Part shown: one piece after another, positions 35,163-47,749 of the stretch
How the letters are laid out: each line of letters starts with the position of its first letter
Position numbering within the stretch: the stretch's first letter is position 1
From: Hericium rajendrae
Taxonomy: Eukaryota; Basidiomycota; Agaricomycetes; Russulales; Hericiaceae
DNA: 64,000 nucleotides
NCBI GenBank assembly: GCA_033439255.1
Contig: CM065886.1
Location: 434,001 to 498,000, forward strand
Reading direction: 5' to 3'
Notes under the pieces: generated by a model
Told to the model about the DNA's origin: nothing
Seen by the model: the letters and a program-made list of their open reading frames with translations, nothing else
Databases searched by the model: none
Translations under genes and position numbers: made by a program

Positions 35163-38100
35163 ATGGAGCGAGAAGCAGGGCCGTCCGCAGCCGAATTGGC
35201 GCCGCCGCCTCGCCAACCTGACGCAGATTCACATACACCGCCGGCTAACAACCAATCTCCTGCCATTCCCGAACCACTACCACTTCACGATCCTCCAGCT
35301 CTCGCAACAAGTGCGGAAGGGTCCTCGCAAGGTGCCGCAACTTTACAGAGCATGGCAGATTCGAGCAATGCTGCAGAACGGCAGCTCAACGTCACCGATG
35401 CTCTCAGCTACCTGGACGCGGTGAAGGTCCAATTCCAGGAGCGGCCAGACGTCTACAATGTCTTCCTGGACATTATGAAGGATTTCAAGAGTCAACTGTG
35501 AGTCGCCGTCGCCGCGCACTATGTCTATGTGCAAGCTGACGAATGCCGCCCAGTATCGATACCCCAGGCGTCATCTCGCGCGTGTCCACTCTCTTTCGAG
35601 GCCACCCTAATCTCATACAGGGCTTCAACACCTTTCTTCCTGTCGGATACCGTATTGACGTCAGCCAGGACGCGCGGTCGAATGACTTTATCACCGTGAC
35701 GACACCCTCCGGGACCATGCGTCATGCCATGGCGGGCCCACCAGGGTTAGGCATTGAAAGTGGCTTTCCAGGCCCGCCAGAGTACGGAGCGAGCCCGTAT
35801 TCTGCCATGGGACCGGGGCCATCATCAGTGCTTTCCGTGGGTCAGCATCCGCCGCCCAAACGAGGGACACCAGAGGCCAGCACCGACGATGTGTCGCGAC
35901 AGAGCCTCAAACCGGCCATGGATTATGTTCAGAAGATCAAAACACGGTTCAGCGACGACCCAGAGACATACAAGCAATTTCTCGAGATTTTATCCAATCA
36001 TAAAGTCAATGCCAACAATGTGAGCCTACAATCATATTCTGCCAGTACATGCTAAATCTCGTATCATTAGGAGGAGGTATTCGCGAGAGTAGAGGTCCTT
36101 TTCAAGGATGCACCCGACTTGGCTGCGGCATTCAGAGAGTTTCTGGGTGAGAGCGAGGCCGGTGAGACAACGATTCGTGGCATGCTGCAGGACCGCCCGC
36201 GAACAGCCACGCCGGCTGCCATGGCAGAACACGCACGGCCAGGAAAGCGCAAACAGCCTCCCGAGCCAGCTCCAGCGGCCGCACCCCCGACTGTCCCGGC
36301 GAAGCGGAAGCGGAAGACAGCGGCGGAAAAAGAGAAAGATAAGGAGAAGGAGCCGGTGAAGGCAGGCAGGGTGCGCCCGGCGTCTATCTTTGTCTGCTTT
36401 GCACTCACCGATCCATGCAGGCCAAGAAGGGCAAACAGCCCGCCGTGGCCGCTGTCGAGGTGTCGCCATCATTCAGCCAGTATGCGACTATTCCGCCGCC
36501 CTCGCCACGCCGCGCACATGCTGCGGCGCCGCCACCCCGCCATCGCGCCCCACGCCCCAGGACGAGCAGTTCTTCGACCGCGTGCTCATAGCCCTCGACT
36601 CGCGCGAAATATACAACGAGTTCCTACGGCTCATCAACCTGTTTACGCAGAACTTCATTGATCGGGCGCGGCTGGTGCACGAGAGCCGGTCGTTCTTGGG
36701 CGACGGGGAGCTGATGCAGCAGTTCAGGGAGATCTTGGGATGGAGTGAGAACTTAGAGCGGGCAGCACGGGAGCGCGAACGCGAGGAGGTCGCGACGACG
36801 ATGACGGGGCGGGGAATGCTGGTGCTGGACCGGCCGACTCGGGAGGAGCTGAATGTGCGGTACGGGAGCTATCGGAAGCTGCCTGTGCATGTACGTACTC
36901 TATATCTTCTCGCCGAGTTCTGCTGACGCACGGAGACAGGAGCGAGATGTGCCGTGTTCGGGGCGCGACGAGATGTGCAAGTCGGTGCTGAACGACGAGT
37001 GGATCTCGCATCCCACATTCGCGAGCGAGGACTCGGGCTTCATCGCGCACAAGAAGAACATATACGAGGAGGCGCTGCTTCGGTCAGAGGAGGAGCGGCA
37101 TGAGTACGATTTCCATATCGACGGGCTCGTGCGGACGATCGCGTTACTGGAGCCAATCAATAACAAGATCGCGCAGCTGGCGCCGGAGGAGCGCGCAAAC
37201 TTCAAGCTGAAGCCGAACCTCAACGGCCTCGAGAAGGCGATACACCAGCGGATTGTGAAGAAGATATACGGGCGCGAACCAGGACTCGAGGTCGTGCGCG
37301 CGATGCAGGAGACGCCGGCTCTCGCAATTCCGGTCGTCCTCACGCGGCTGAAGCAGAAGGAGGAAGAGTGGAAGCGGGCTCAGCGCGAGTGGAACAAAGT
37401 CTGGCGCGAGGTCGACCGGGTCAACTACCATAAGGCGCTCGACCATCAGGCTATCACCTTCAGGGCGGCAGACAGGAAGGCACTCACGACCAAGGCCTTC
37501 GTGACCGAGATCGAGCTCAAGATGGAGGAGCAGGTCAACAAACGCGCGATCCTTGTCGATCCGCTCTTCGCGCGCCAGCGCCCGCGGCACCAGCTCGAGT
37601 ACGTGCTGGACGACAGCGAGGTGCTCAAGGACGCGGTGAAGCTGACGTTCTCGTTCCTCTCGCGGCTGTCGGCGCAGCAGCTCCGGCTGGACAGCAGCCG
37701 CCGGAACTGGATCGAGGTGCGGATATTCAACATCGTCCGCTCGTTTTTCATGCTCGGCGACGGGTGGGTCGAGGTCGGCAAGAAGGGCAAGGTCACGGCG
37801 GCACCGTCGAGGAACGGAACTGCGCCGCTCGAGAACGGCGTGAGCTCGAGCGAGGACGCAGAGGTGACCAGCATCGCGAGCAGTTCAAAGGCCGGCAAGA
37901 ATGGGCTTGCCGGAAACTTCTCCGGGGATCTCAGGAAGAACCTGCTGAAGGCCGAACAGGCCAAGTCAGCCAGGGGCCAGATGCGGCCTTTGAGGGGCAC
38001 GGAATCGCCTTCGACGTCTCGGATGTCATCGCCAGCGCCCACTTCAGTGTTTGACGAGGAAATGCCAACGCCTGCTGAAGATAAGCCGCTAGAGTCAGGT

Positions 38101-39416
38101 GGGCCAGACACGAAAAGGCGCTCCAAGCGGAGATCATTCTTCGCCAACACCTGGTTCTACACGTTCTTCCGCCTGGTTCAGGTACGTCGTCCCGGGCGCA
38201 TCATTGTGTGCGATAACTGAGTAGACCCGATGGTGCCTAGGTCATCTACTCGCGTCTCCATCTGTTCAAGACCATTGGTGCTCGTGCTGCACACGAGGGT
38301 CGCGCTGCTAACAGACATAACCCTTCAGCCAAGGACCTTGGCCTGCCATCCCTTGCCGAGATAGCCGGTGTCGATGAGGAGACCATCAGCGGTGCTCAGT
38401 ATTACGAGTACCTCCTCGAGACCTGTGAAAGGCTCTTCGACAACCAGATCGAACAAGCCGCGTTCGAGGACCAAATGCGATATATTTTTGGTCTAAAGGT
38501 ATGCTTTCCAGGTCCTTATCACACGAGCCGGTCCTTAGCACCGATCTGTTACAGGACGGTTACAAAATCTTCACGATCGACAAACTCCTCGGGTCTCTCA
38601 TCAAGCACGTACGTGACCGCCGCCCATGTGCTCCGCGCGCCGCTGACGTCTATGACAGGTCCAGAGTTGGGAACAGGATCCCAAACTCGAGAAATTGGTG
38701 AAGATCCTGTGGGACGAGCGCCATTTAGAGACGCCCACCGCGGAGGACCACCGGGCGCACCGGAGGCAGGCGGAGGAGATCCTGGGCCCGGATGAGAACT
38801 TGTTCCGGATTGATTGGGTGCGTTTGCCTCTCATTGTTCTGCTTACCGCATTTGCTCATCCAGCCGCGCGGTCGAAGATTCCGGATACTAAAACTATGAC
38901 AGTTCAGCTGCTAAACAAGGACGGCTCGAGCCTGGACGATGCCGAGGTATTGTCTGGGCGCTGGCAGGCGTACATCGAGTCGTTCACTTCGGTGCGTTGC
39001 CCAACACCCGCCTCTGTCAGCGCGGTATTCTCAGATTGTATGTGCAGGAGGACGAGACGAAGAATGTTAACCAGTCAAGAATCCGCCGCCCATTTCTCCG
39101 CAGGTACGTTTCTGACGCTGGCTAACTTTATACCTTCCGCGCTGACCATTCACTACCCTTCAGACTCCTACCCAAGCCTTTGCCAGCGCCGCCAAGGATC
39201 CGCTCGCGTGGCGGCCTCGAGATTAAGGTTTGCGTGCGCACGTACAGGCTTTTCTTCGTTTCACACACGGAAGATTTCCTGTGGCGGGGATCCGCACCCG
39301 CGGAGTATGAAGAGGCATCCGCAAAGCTGCATGCACGCGAGGCTTTGCGGAAGCAGTGGCTAGAGAGGGTAGAAGCCGACCAGAGAGTACCTGCTCCTGC
39401 TCGAGCAGCCTCATGA
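35163..39416 (+). CDS. SIN3: Sin3 transcriptional co-repressor scaffold
   Basis: About twelve exons, roughly 1,200 residues. Three paired amphipathic helix (PAH) domains are visible in order: [18 protein letters not shown], then [20 protein letters not shown], then [19 protein letters not shown]. They are followed by the conserved histone-deacetylase interaction region ([19 protein letters not shown] and onward to [13 protein letters not shown]) and the Sin3 C-terminal domain. Sin3 bridges DNA-bound factors to Rpd3-type deacetylases in the nucleus. The start is the first ATG of the frame. Between PAH2 and PAH3 a Lys-rich linker precedes a frame change near 36460-36560, which I resolve with an intron from GTGTCG to CCCCAG; that is the weakest junction. 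Another intron ends at GTCGAAG near 38879 rather than at the earlier CAG, to restore [12 protein letters not shown]. Confidence 0.92.
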
Positions 39417-42400
39417 CAAGACTGTACTCAAGGTGTTTTTTATATTTCTGCTGTATAATTGTAATGGCTGGAACTTTTAGTGTTGTATATCTGAGGAGCT
39501 CCTCGTCATCCTGGCAATGGCACTACGCCGGGGCGATACCTCAATACGTCTGCGACCGTATCTTCTCTCGGGATAACCCTAACAAGGTGTGTCCACGATT
39601 GCATCTTCCATCTCGAAGGCTTGGGGCGCAGGAAGCTCTGTGCAGTGTGGGAGATACACAGGCGAGTATCCCCGGGTCACCCGTTTCCGGTCTGGAAGAC
39701 TGGATGGAGCGGCTTGGCAATGAAGGCAGGTCATTTCTGGGATGACGGCATGAGAATACTTGTCTGCTGGGTGTTCTCCGCGCGATGGCGATGCTATTCA
39801 TGACACATGCGGGACGCTGGCTTGCTGATGGGATCGCGGTGCAGGGTGAGAACCATTCAGTAATCCACGCTTTCTGGGCTTCAGCTTTACATAAAGCTGA
39901 CTTGTGCCCCAGTATCATATTGTAGAGATCTGCTTGGACGGAAGAGAACGTGACGACACATCCAATTATCCATAGACATGATGCTTTCAGCGTGAAGACA
40001 GAGCCGGTTCATCTGCGTTCTGAAGAGGCTGATTTGTCATTGATAAACATTGCAGCATCACCGCCAGAATGCGATGATTTGCAGAACCTACGCCTCTCTT
40101 GGCAGTCGCACCTGAAGCGATGATAAAAGGCATCGGCAAAGTACGCACGTGACCCTGATCGTTGCGAAAATGCAAACGTGAGCATTGTATACAGGCTATC
40201 ACTTCCGTCCCTAAGCACGCAGGTCCATCTGAGTCGATCGCGCTCGGTGCACGGGTGGAACACCGGTGATATATTTTCGAACAGTCATGACTCTACAAGG
40301 TGTGGGAATGAAAGTCAACATGCTGTTAAGTAAGACCCGCTCACGCGGGAGGCACGGAAGACGGACGGCGCTGCGATATCATTCCGGTCGCGCTACGTAC
40401 TCCCACTTTCAATTGCACGATACCATCCACGACGTCAGACTCAGGGCGCCATCAGCAGCCTGATGCGCTAGGCCTCGCCAATTATAGCGGCTGGTATCGC
40501 GATGGAAGCGGAATGGGGAAAACAGCAGTTGGAGCTGGTCCATCTACATACTCCGAATCGTTAGCGGGAGAGCCGCAATCGGCGCGCCACGATTCTGCGG
40601 GGAGAACGGCGAGACGCACTATTAAAAGTACTTATCGGATTCATGATGATAACGTACTCCAACGGCCGCATGGCGACGATGAAAAGAGTGCAAGATCCGT
40701 GCAGAGCCGTGCGGCGTACATAGCCCACCCTGCATGATGCACGAGCAGGCGGAGGATGGTGAATCGTGATCGCGACAGATGGTGCTAGACGCTGATGCAA
40801 TGGTATGAACTGGTTGATAAACTCGGTTCCTCACCTTATGCTCACATCCTGGAATGGACTCGGTGGAGCCAGGCGCAACGGGTCTGCGCGCGCGTAGATA
40901 GAGGTAAGTGCTCCAGTGCTCAAACAGAAGTAGTGTGCCTGCGACCCTGCATATGAAACCCGGATCAGTGTGGATGATAATAAGTAGTAGACATATAGCT
41001 TACTAGCAAATCTGGAGATATTTGCGCAAGTGGTCCGTACTTGTGTCCAAGCGACGAGTGGGACATGCTTTGATTTGGCGAGATAGATAGTTAGCTCGAC
41101 GGCCATGCAGTAATACTTAGATTAGATAACCATGCCAGGCCAAGAGGAACGGGTTGCCAAGCCAATCAACACTACTATCCTGAAATCAGCTTCTGCTCAT
41201 AAAGCAACGAGCAGCTACATAGATAGAGATTTTTCGTGGCCAGAGACGATTTCCTGGAGAGCTAAGTTACGACAATCGAGCATGCTGAGAACCCCTACAA
41301 GTAGAGCAGGGTGTTTTATATCCACTATCCTGTGATGCAGATAGCTTCCGGCGTCTGGCAGCCGCTCAGCGTCGAAAGAACCAGCATTGAATGGGTTCCT
41401 GACTGGAGACCGATGAGAAGCAGTTCTGTCCCGGATGACCTGAGGGTGACCATGCGGAGATGTTCTCTTGGCTATTGTCAGTCCGGCATGGTCTCCCCAG
41501 CTTCGGCGGCATCATGATCATGAGCGGAACTAGTCTGTTTAGATAGTGTCAAATTTTCATGAACATGAAACTCATGGCAAATTAGGAGTTTATAATCCCG
41601 AATGAATCGAGCAAAGAAGAAAAGACAATACCGCTCAGAGGAAGCTGAAGCTCCGTGTTGCTGTCTTTTGCACGGCCTCCAGAGATTCGGAACGTCCAGC
41701 GATGTCATTCACAGCTGGTAACAGCAATTTGATACCCCGCGGCCGGTTGGAAATACGGAGTAGCCGGTCAGGCTTGAAACGTTGACGGGCGCTCGAACCG
41801 CGCGACACCGCTTGTTCTCGCCATGCTGCACGCGTTGTTCCATGCACACGACAATCACAGGCATTCCGACGTCCAAAAGACATCGACGCATATCTTCCTG
41901 ACATCGAAGCTTGGTCGATGTGCTCCGAGGGTTCAAGCCTTTCAGACGTACAACTGTTCCTTGCGTGTCGGTGATTTGTTGGCCTCTGTCCGAGCTTCCC
42001 AATGGTTCTTTTTCAGCGCATCAGGGTCTACATCGTGTCCTCACCTCCTGGCCGCGCAGGAACAAGATGTGACCTTTTTCATGCATGGATAAACGCGAAT
42101 TGTGCAGGGACGCTGCAGCTTCTGGACCTGGCACTGGGGCTGTTTGCTGTCCAAAATGTCGGTGCGTCGCTGACCACGGGGCATGGCTTTCGAAGATCTC
42201 GCATGATCTGCAATTCCCCTGGTCATGGTGCGGCGCAAAGCTGCCCATGTGGACCCGCAGGAACTCCCATCACGAGCAGGTGTTGCGAAATTGGAAGTCG
42301 ACCTGTCCTTATCTCGACCTGTCGTCACCTCAGCTCGCGTGCCTATCGCGACTGGGACCGGGCTACTGCCTGGTACATAAGGTGCGTGCCATCGAAGTTG

Positions 42401-42482
42401 TTCGCCTGTCTGGCCCGCCTCTCGCGAGATAGCTTGCTGCCGTCGTGCACACGAGACATAAGCTCTCCAGGCTCCAGCAGAT
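39417..42482. other. 3-kb intergenic region, no gene recognised
   Basis: Short frames only. On - near 40855-41106 a segment reading VAGTLLLFEHWSTYLYLR faintly recalls the first membrane helix of fungal DUF6533 proteins but has no continuation. The right end is the OPT promoter. Confidence 0.5.
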
Positions 42483-45400
42483 ATGTCCGCCATGGTTGAG
42501 GACGAGAAGCTCCGAGACAACACGTCGTCGATGGACGACGTCGAGAAACACGCGGGTGGCGATGGTATGCTCCTTATCCTTTTCTTGTGCTTGCACCCTC
42601 TGATCATCAGCATCTTTTTGCCAGTCATCCAAGACGTACGTGTCGACACTGACTGTTGTGGTGATTAAACTAGACGATTTTCGTCCTCACAGATCAGTGA
42701 GCATGGTCCCGAGGATCCCAACTATGATCCTGCCAGCGCAGAGATCGGCGAGCTCGGTATGTCGCTACATTGTGGTCCACTTTCTCCCACTCACTTGTTT
42801 TCGCAGAGGAAGACTCGCCATATCCTGAAGTCCGATCCGCCGTCGCGAATACGGACGACCCGGAAATGCCCTGCTCGACACCCCGTGCATGGATCATTGG
42901 TGCGTATCGAATTCTCTCCATATGCGACCTGTCACCGACCACGCACTGCAGGTATATTTTGGGCGATCATCGTCCCCGTATGTGCTCTCCACGTAAACGT
43001 GTCTGGAAGGCAGGCTTCCTTACTTCGATGTGCTTCTAGGGTGTCAACCAGTTCTTCTTCTTCCGCTATCCCTCCGTGACAATCACTTCGGTATGTGCTA
43101 AATTTGATGTCGTCCACCAGACTGCCATTTCTGATCATGCCCGCTTCAGATCGTGCCGCAATTGCTGTCCTTCCCCATCATGAAAGTTTGGGAGAGGATC
43201 GTCCCTCGTGTGCGAATCTTTGGCGTATCCCTGAATCCTGGACCCTTCACCATTAAGGAGCATGTCCTGATCACGATTATGGCTGCTGTTGGTTATCAAT
43301 CGGCGTACGCGGTGGGTGTTCATTTCTCACATTTATCCATGGAGACACCTGACTGACTGCAATGATGGTTTTGAAATGTAGACAGATATCGTCGCTGTGC
43401 AACGGGTGTTCTATAATCAGACGTATAACTTCAGCTGTGAGTAGTTACTGATCCTCTCGTCTCGTTATCTCACTAATTCTCTGAATAGATCAATGGCTGC
43501 TTGTTATGTCCACCCAGCTTATCGGTTTCTCCATCGGCGGTATTTGCAAGCGCTTCTTGGTATCGCCGCCGTCCATGAGTGCGTCCCGTTTCTCGTCTCG
43601 GTCTAATAAACCTGACATTCTTGGCGTTCTGCAGTTTGGCCGACGAACCTCGTCACTGCCGCACTCTTTAACACGCTTCACGCCAAGGCCACCGCCGGTA
43701 GCGAACTGCGTGGCGGTATCTCACGAGAGCGCTTCTTCACATATGTGTTCGTAGCGTACTTCTGCTACAGTACGTGCGCTTTTCTTATCGTCGGCTGGCT
43801 CGGCTTGTCCGTTGCGAGGTTGTGTATCTGGGCTGTGCTGACTCGATTCTGCCGCAGACTTCATTCCGTCCTATCTGTTCACGGCGTTGAGGTACGTCAT
43901 TTCTGGGCTGTCAGATGGTTATGACTGACTGATCATTCTTCAGCGTGTTCTCATGGGTATGTCTTCTCTCGCTGATAGCGCACGTATGTGAGCTGCGGTT
44001 CTGACTGACTTTGAATCGCAGGTGACATGGATCAAGCCCAACAATGTCGTAAGTGTTTGGATTGGTCTCTCAATGTCGAAGTTCTTTGACGAATATTTTT
44101 TCACATTAGAAAGTTAACCAGTTATTCGGTTACAATCACGGCTTGGTGCGTGCATCTGTGTTTTCCTTCATAACGCATAACTGACTGAACAATTTTAGGC
44201 CATGGGGTGAGCATCAACCCTTTTTGGACAGAACGACAGCAGATCTCATTGCTGCTCGTGCAGTTTGATCACCTTTGACTGGGGTCAGATTACCTCCTTC
44301 AATTACAGTCCGTGAGTGACGTCCTTGAAATTCTTCGCTTTTCTGTCTAACTTACCTGTCCGTCAAGGCTGCCCGTGCCGTGGTGGGCTGCCGCGAACAT
44401 TGGCATCGCCGTGGTCATCTTTTTCTGTGAGTTAACCTCACGCATCCGTGAGGGAACTATATCTGACTTAAGTTTACTCTGGCAGGGCTCATCACTCCCA
44501 TCCTCTACGTAAGCCAACATGCTGCTTTGATTCCCCTTTCTAATCCAGACTAACGGCATACTTAGTACACGAACACCTGGTATGGGGAATACCTCCCGTA
44601 AGTCGTGCTTCGTGATCGTGGAAAGAATGACAGACTCACCCACTTCCAACGTCAGGATTGTCTCAAGTAACTCGTTCGACAACATGGGCAAGTCGTATAA
44701 CGTCACCCGCATCATCAACGCCGACGCTACGCTTAATGTCGAGGCCTACCGCGCTTACAGCCCTCTCTACCTCTCGTAAGCCCTTGTGTCCTCTGCAGCA
44801 GACCCGATCTAAGTCGCCCGCGTTGTAGAACTGGCTTCGCTTTGAGTTATGGCCTGTCGTTTGCTTCGATCACCGCGACCCTCATGCACACCTTCATCTA
44901 CTACCGCAAGCAGCTGTGGACGCAGGCCCGTCGCTCGCTCCGCGAGCAGCCCGACATCCACGCACGGCTCATGGCGGTGTACCCACAGGTCCCCGAGTGG
45001 TGGTACGGCTGTGTCTTCCGTATGTGCCGCGTTCTAGTCGTGTGGGATCGGAGCTGATGCGGGCTTTAGTGCTCATGTTCGCCTTCGGCTTGATTGTCAT
45101 CGAGGCCTGGGACACGAACTTCCCGGTGTGGGCCTTCATTCTGTCCTTGATCATCGGTGCGTGCGATTCGGCCGTCGTTTACTGCTCAGGCAGCTAAGTC
45201 TTCGTTGGGTGGACAGCGTTCTTCTACAGTATCCCCATCGGTGTCATTCAGGCTATCACTAACCAGCAAGTCGGTCTCAAGTATGTGCTTTCCAGACTTC
45301 CTTCATGCGGTCTGCTTGCTGACAAGTCTGTAGCGTCATCACCGAGCTGATCATTGGATATGCACTCCCCGGCCACCCCATCGCAATGATGATGTTCAAG

Positions 45401-46484
45401 ACCTGGGGCTACATTACCATGGCCCAGGCCATGCAGTTCACGTCGGACTTCAAGCTTGCGCATTACATGAAGGTGCCCCCGCGACCGATGTTTTTCTGTC
45501 AGGTCGCGGCCACGGTCGTTGCGGGAACGGTCCAGCTGGGTGTCCAGGCTTGGCTGTTCACCAACATCGAGGGCATTTGCACCGCCCACCAGCCCGATGG
45601 CTTCATTTGCCCAAGCACGACTGTGTTCGGCACGGCTTCCATTATTGTGCGTCTATAATATTTTCCTCGGGTCTTGCAGTATCTGACTAGTCCTGTACAG
45701 TGGGGTGTGATCGGTCCTGCCCGCATCTTCTCGCATGGCCACCTCTACTAGTATGTCCAACTTTGATTTGCGATTGCCTGGTCTTTTTTGATGGTCCTCC
45801 CAGCCCGCTCCTGTTCTTCTTCCTCATTGGTGCCGTCCTTCCCGTCATCCAGTGGGGCATCCATAAGAAGTTCAAGATCAGCATCCTGAAGTACCTGAAG
45901 TAAGTCTCTCCCCGATTTTTTTTACCTAGCGCAACTCTAACACCCCGCTCAGCTTCCCCATCATCTTCTCCGGAACCGGCAACATCCCGCCCGCGACGCC
46001 GATTAATTACGTCCCGTGGGTTATTGTCTGCTTCATTTTCAACTACGTCATCCGGCGCCGTCATTTCGGCTGGTGGTCGAAGTACAACTGTGCGTTTGCC
46101 CCATTGATTCGCGCGCAGACGGAGTGCTGATGCTTGCCTTGCCCCTTCAGACGTTCTGTCCGCCGGTCTGGACTCTGGGTATGCTGTGGGCACGCTGATT
46201 ATCTTTTTCTGGTGTGTTCCTCTCACAGTTTGGTCAAACAATAGTGTGACTGACCAGTGAATGATTCAGCCTGCTCTACCCCAAGAACGGCACGATCGGC
46301 GCAAGTACCATTCAGACCTGGTGGGGTACGTCACTTCCACCTTACTACCTGCTTGCCCACAGAACTTATGCTGACGCTCCGAACCGCTCCAGGTAACACC
46401 GTGTATGCGAACACGGCCGACTCCCTGGGCACGCCTCTGAAGACGATGCCGGACGGCCAGCCATTCGGCTTGACGTCGTGGTAG
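42483..46484 (+). CDS. Oligopeptide transporter (OPT family)
   Basis: More than twenty exons give a polytopic membrane protein of about 770 residues. After an acidic cytosolic N-terminus (EDSPYPEVRSAVANTDDP) the first membrane helix reads IIGIFWAIIVPGVNQFFFF. The family landmarks SLNPGPFTIKEH, ALSYGLSFASITATLMHTF and the GYALPGHPIAMMMFKTWGY block follow. The C-terminus, SGTGNIPPATPINY through WWGNTVYANT, is also typical. OPT proteins import small peptides or glutathione with protons at the plasma membrane. The start ATG is followed three codons later by another (42492), either of which could serve. Two microexons, 43944-43956 (13 nt) and 44199-44206 (8 nt), are needed to keep the helices in frame. 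The neighbouring secreted proteases could supply its substrates. Confidence 0.9.
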
Positions 46485-47749
46485 TGAGGGCTGTTAGATA
46501 CTGTAGGGGTCGTGAAGTTGTATCTTGTTGTTTGCTTATTGGTCACGACACCTTTATGTGCACGATTTTGGTCAATGGGATTTTTTGATGTCTAGTTCAT
46601 CGAACGACATGAAATATGTCGGAGCAGAGCAGAGTGGTCGCCAACTGAATGTGTATTAACATTCGCTGCTGGGGAAGATATGAGTGGATCTAATCTTATC
46701 ACCTCCGATACTACCGATTGATCCGCTCCTCTGATCCGATCGCTTTCGTCGGAATCTTCAGAACTTGACTTTGTGAAAAAATGAGCAGTGCTCTCTTCAA
46801 CTCTTCACTGACAATACCAGGTGGCGATGATGTTCGGTCGTCATAGACTCATGACTTATACGCGAGTCAATGGAACGGCGGCCAGAATGGCATTGGCATG
46901 TCTGCGTCGGTGGTCGCCGCCTATGCCGCTACTTAACAATACAGGTACTTATGTTAGCGTTGATGTTGATCGCACAGCCGCAACTACCATCGAACTCAGC
47001 GCTCAGCTTCGTTGATTTCGTCAATGCAGTGCAAACATACGGACCGACTTTACACTTTGTCAAATCATCACGAGCTAGCCAATTGGTGCCATTGGTGAGC
47101 TCCATGCATCCACTTATCCGTATCCACCTGATGCGAGTAACCGAAGGTCTAATATAGCGGACTAGCCAAGGCACACCGGTCTCCAAACCGTTTGCTGTGC
47201 CCTTCATATAGGCTGTCTGTTTTTTGATCGATACTGCCCTGCCACGCGCTCGCCGTTCGCGCATCGTAGTCCCTTGGCCAGCGAGACGCCTGCAAATGAA
47301 TACGCGATGTACAATCGTGAGAAGACGCCTACCAGGTAGTAACTGCTCAAAAGATCCGTTCTATGGCAGTGGAGGGTAGCAACTGCAGCCTTATTGCCCT
47401 CGAGGTGCATTGCCTCGCGCCCACGGACCTCGAATTAGAGTGACCAACAGCCCCTTACGGACACCGCCCATAAGATTGATCGGAAGGCTAACCGATCGTG
47501 TCCGCTGCAGGTTGAGATGCCTTGTCGTTGTGCGGGTTTGTCTCTCACCACATCATTCACTATCCGCCCTCTCTTTTCTGTTGCCCTGTTCTCCGTTTGA
47601 GGTGCTGGCACCCTTGTTACACTAATTGCTTATCTTTTCTTTTAATGTTTCCAGGCCTCTCTGCGAGTGCTTAATCACGATCCTTGTCCCGGTTTCAGTC
47701 TGGCTACGCCCTCTAACGCTCTGGTGCTGCTGGCCAGTACCCACCAGCA
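46485..47749. other. Intergenic, no gene recognised
   Basis: OPT 3' flank, followed by an unassigned middle. Pyrimidine-rich sequence from about 47560 probably marks the promoter and leader of the next gene. Confidence 0.55.

Noticed and set aside
40855-41106. Possible DUF6533-type first membrane helix on the minus strand
   Set aside because: One short hydrophobic segment only; no further helices or conserved motifs follow.
41132-41335. Small ORF considered as a mating pheromone precursor
   Set aside because: No C-terminal CaaX prenylation motif and no pheromone-like processing sites.
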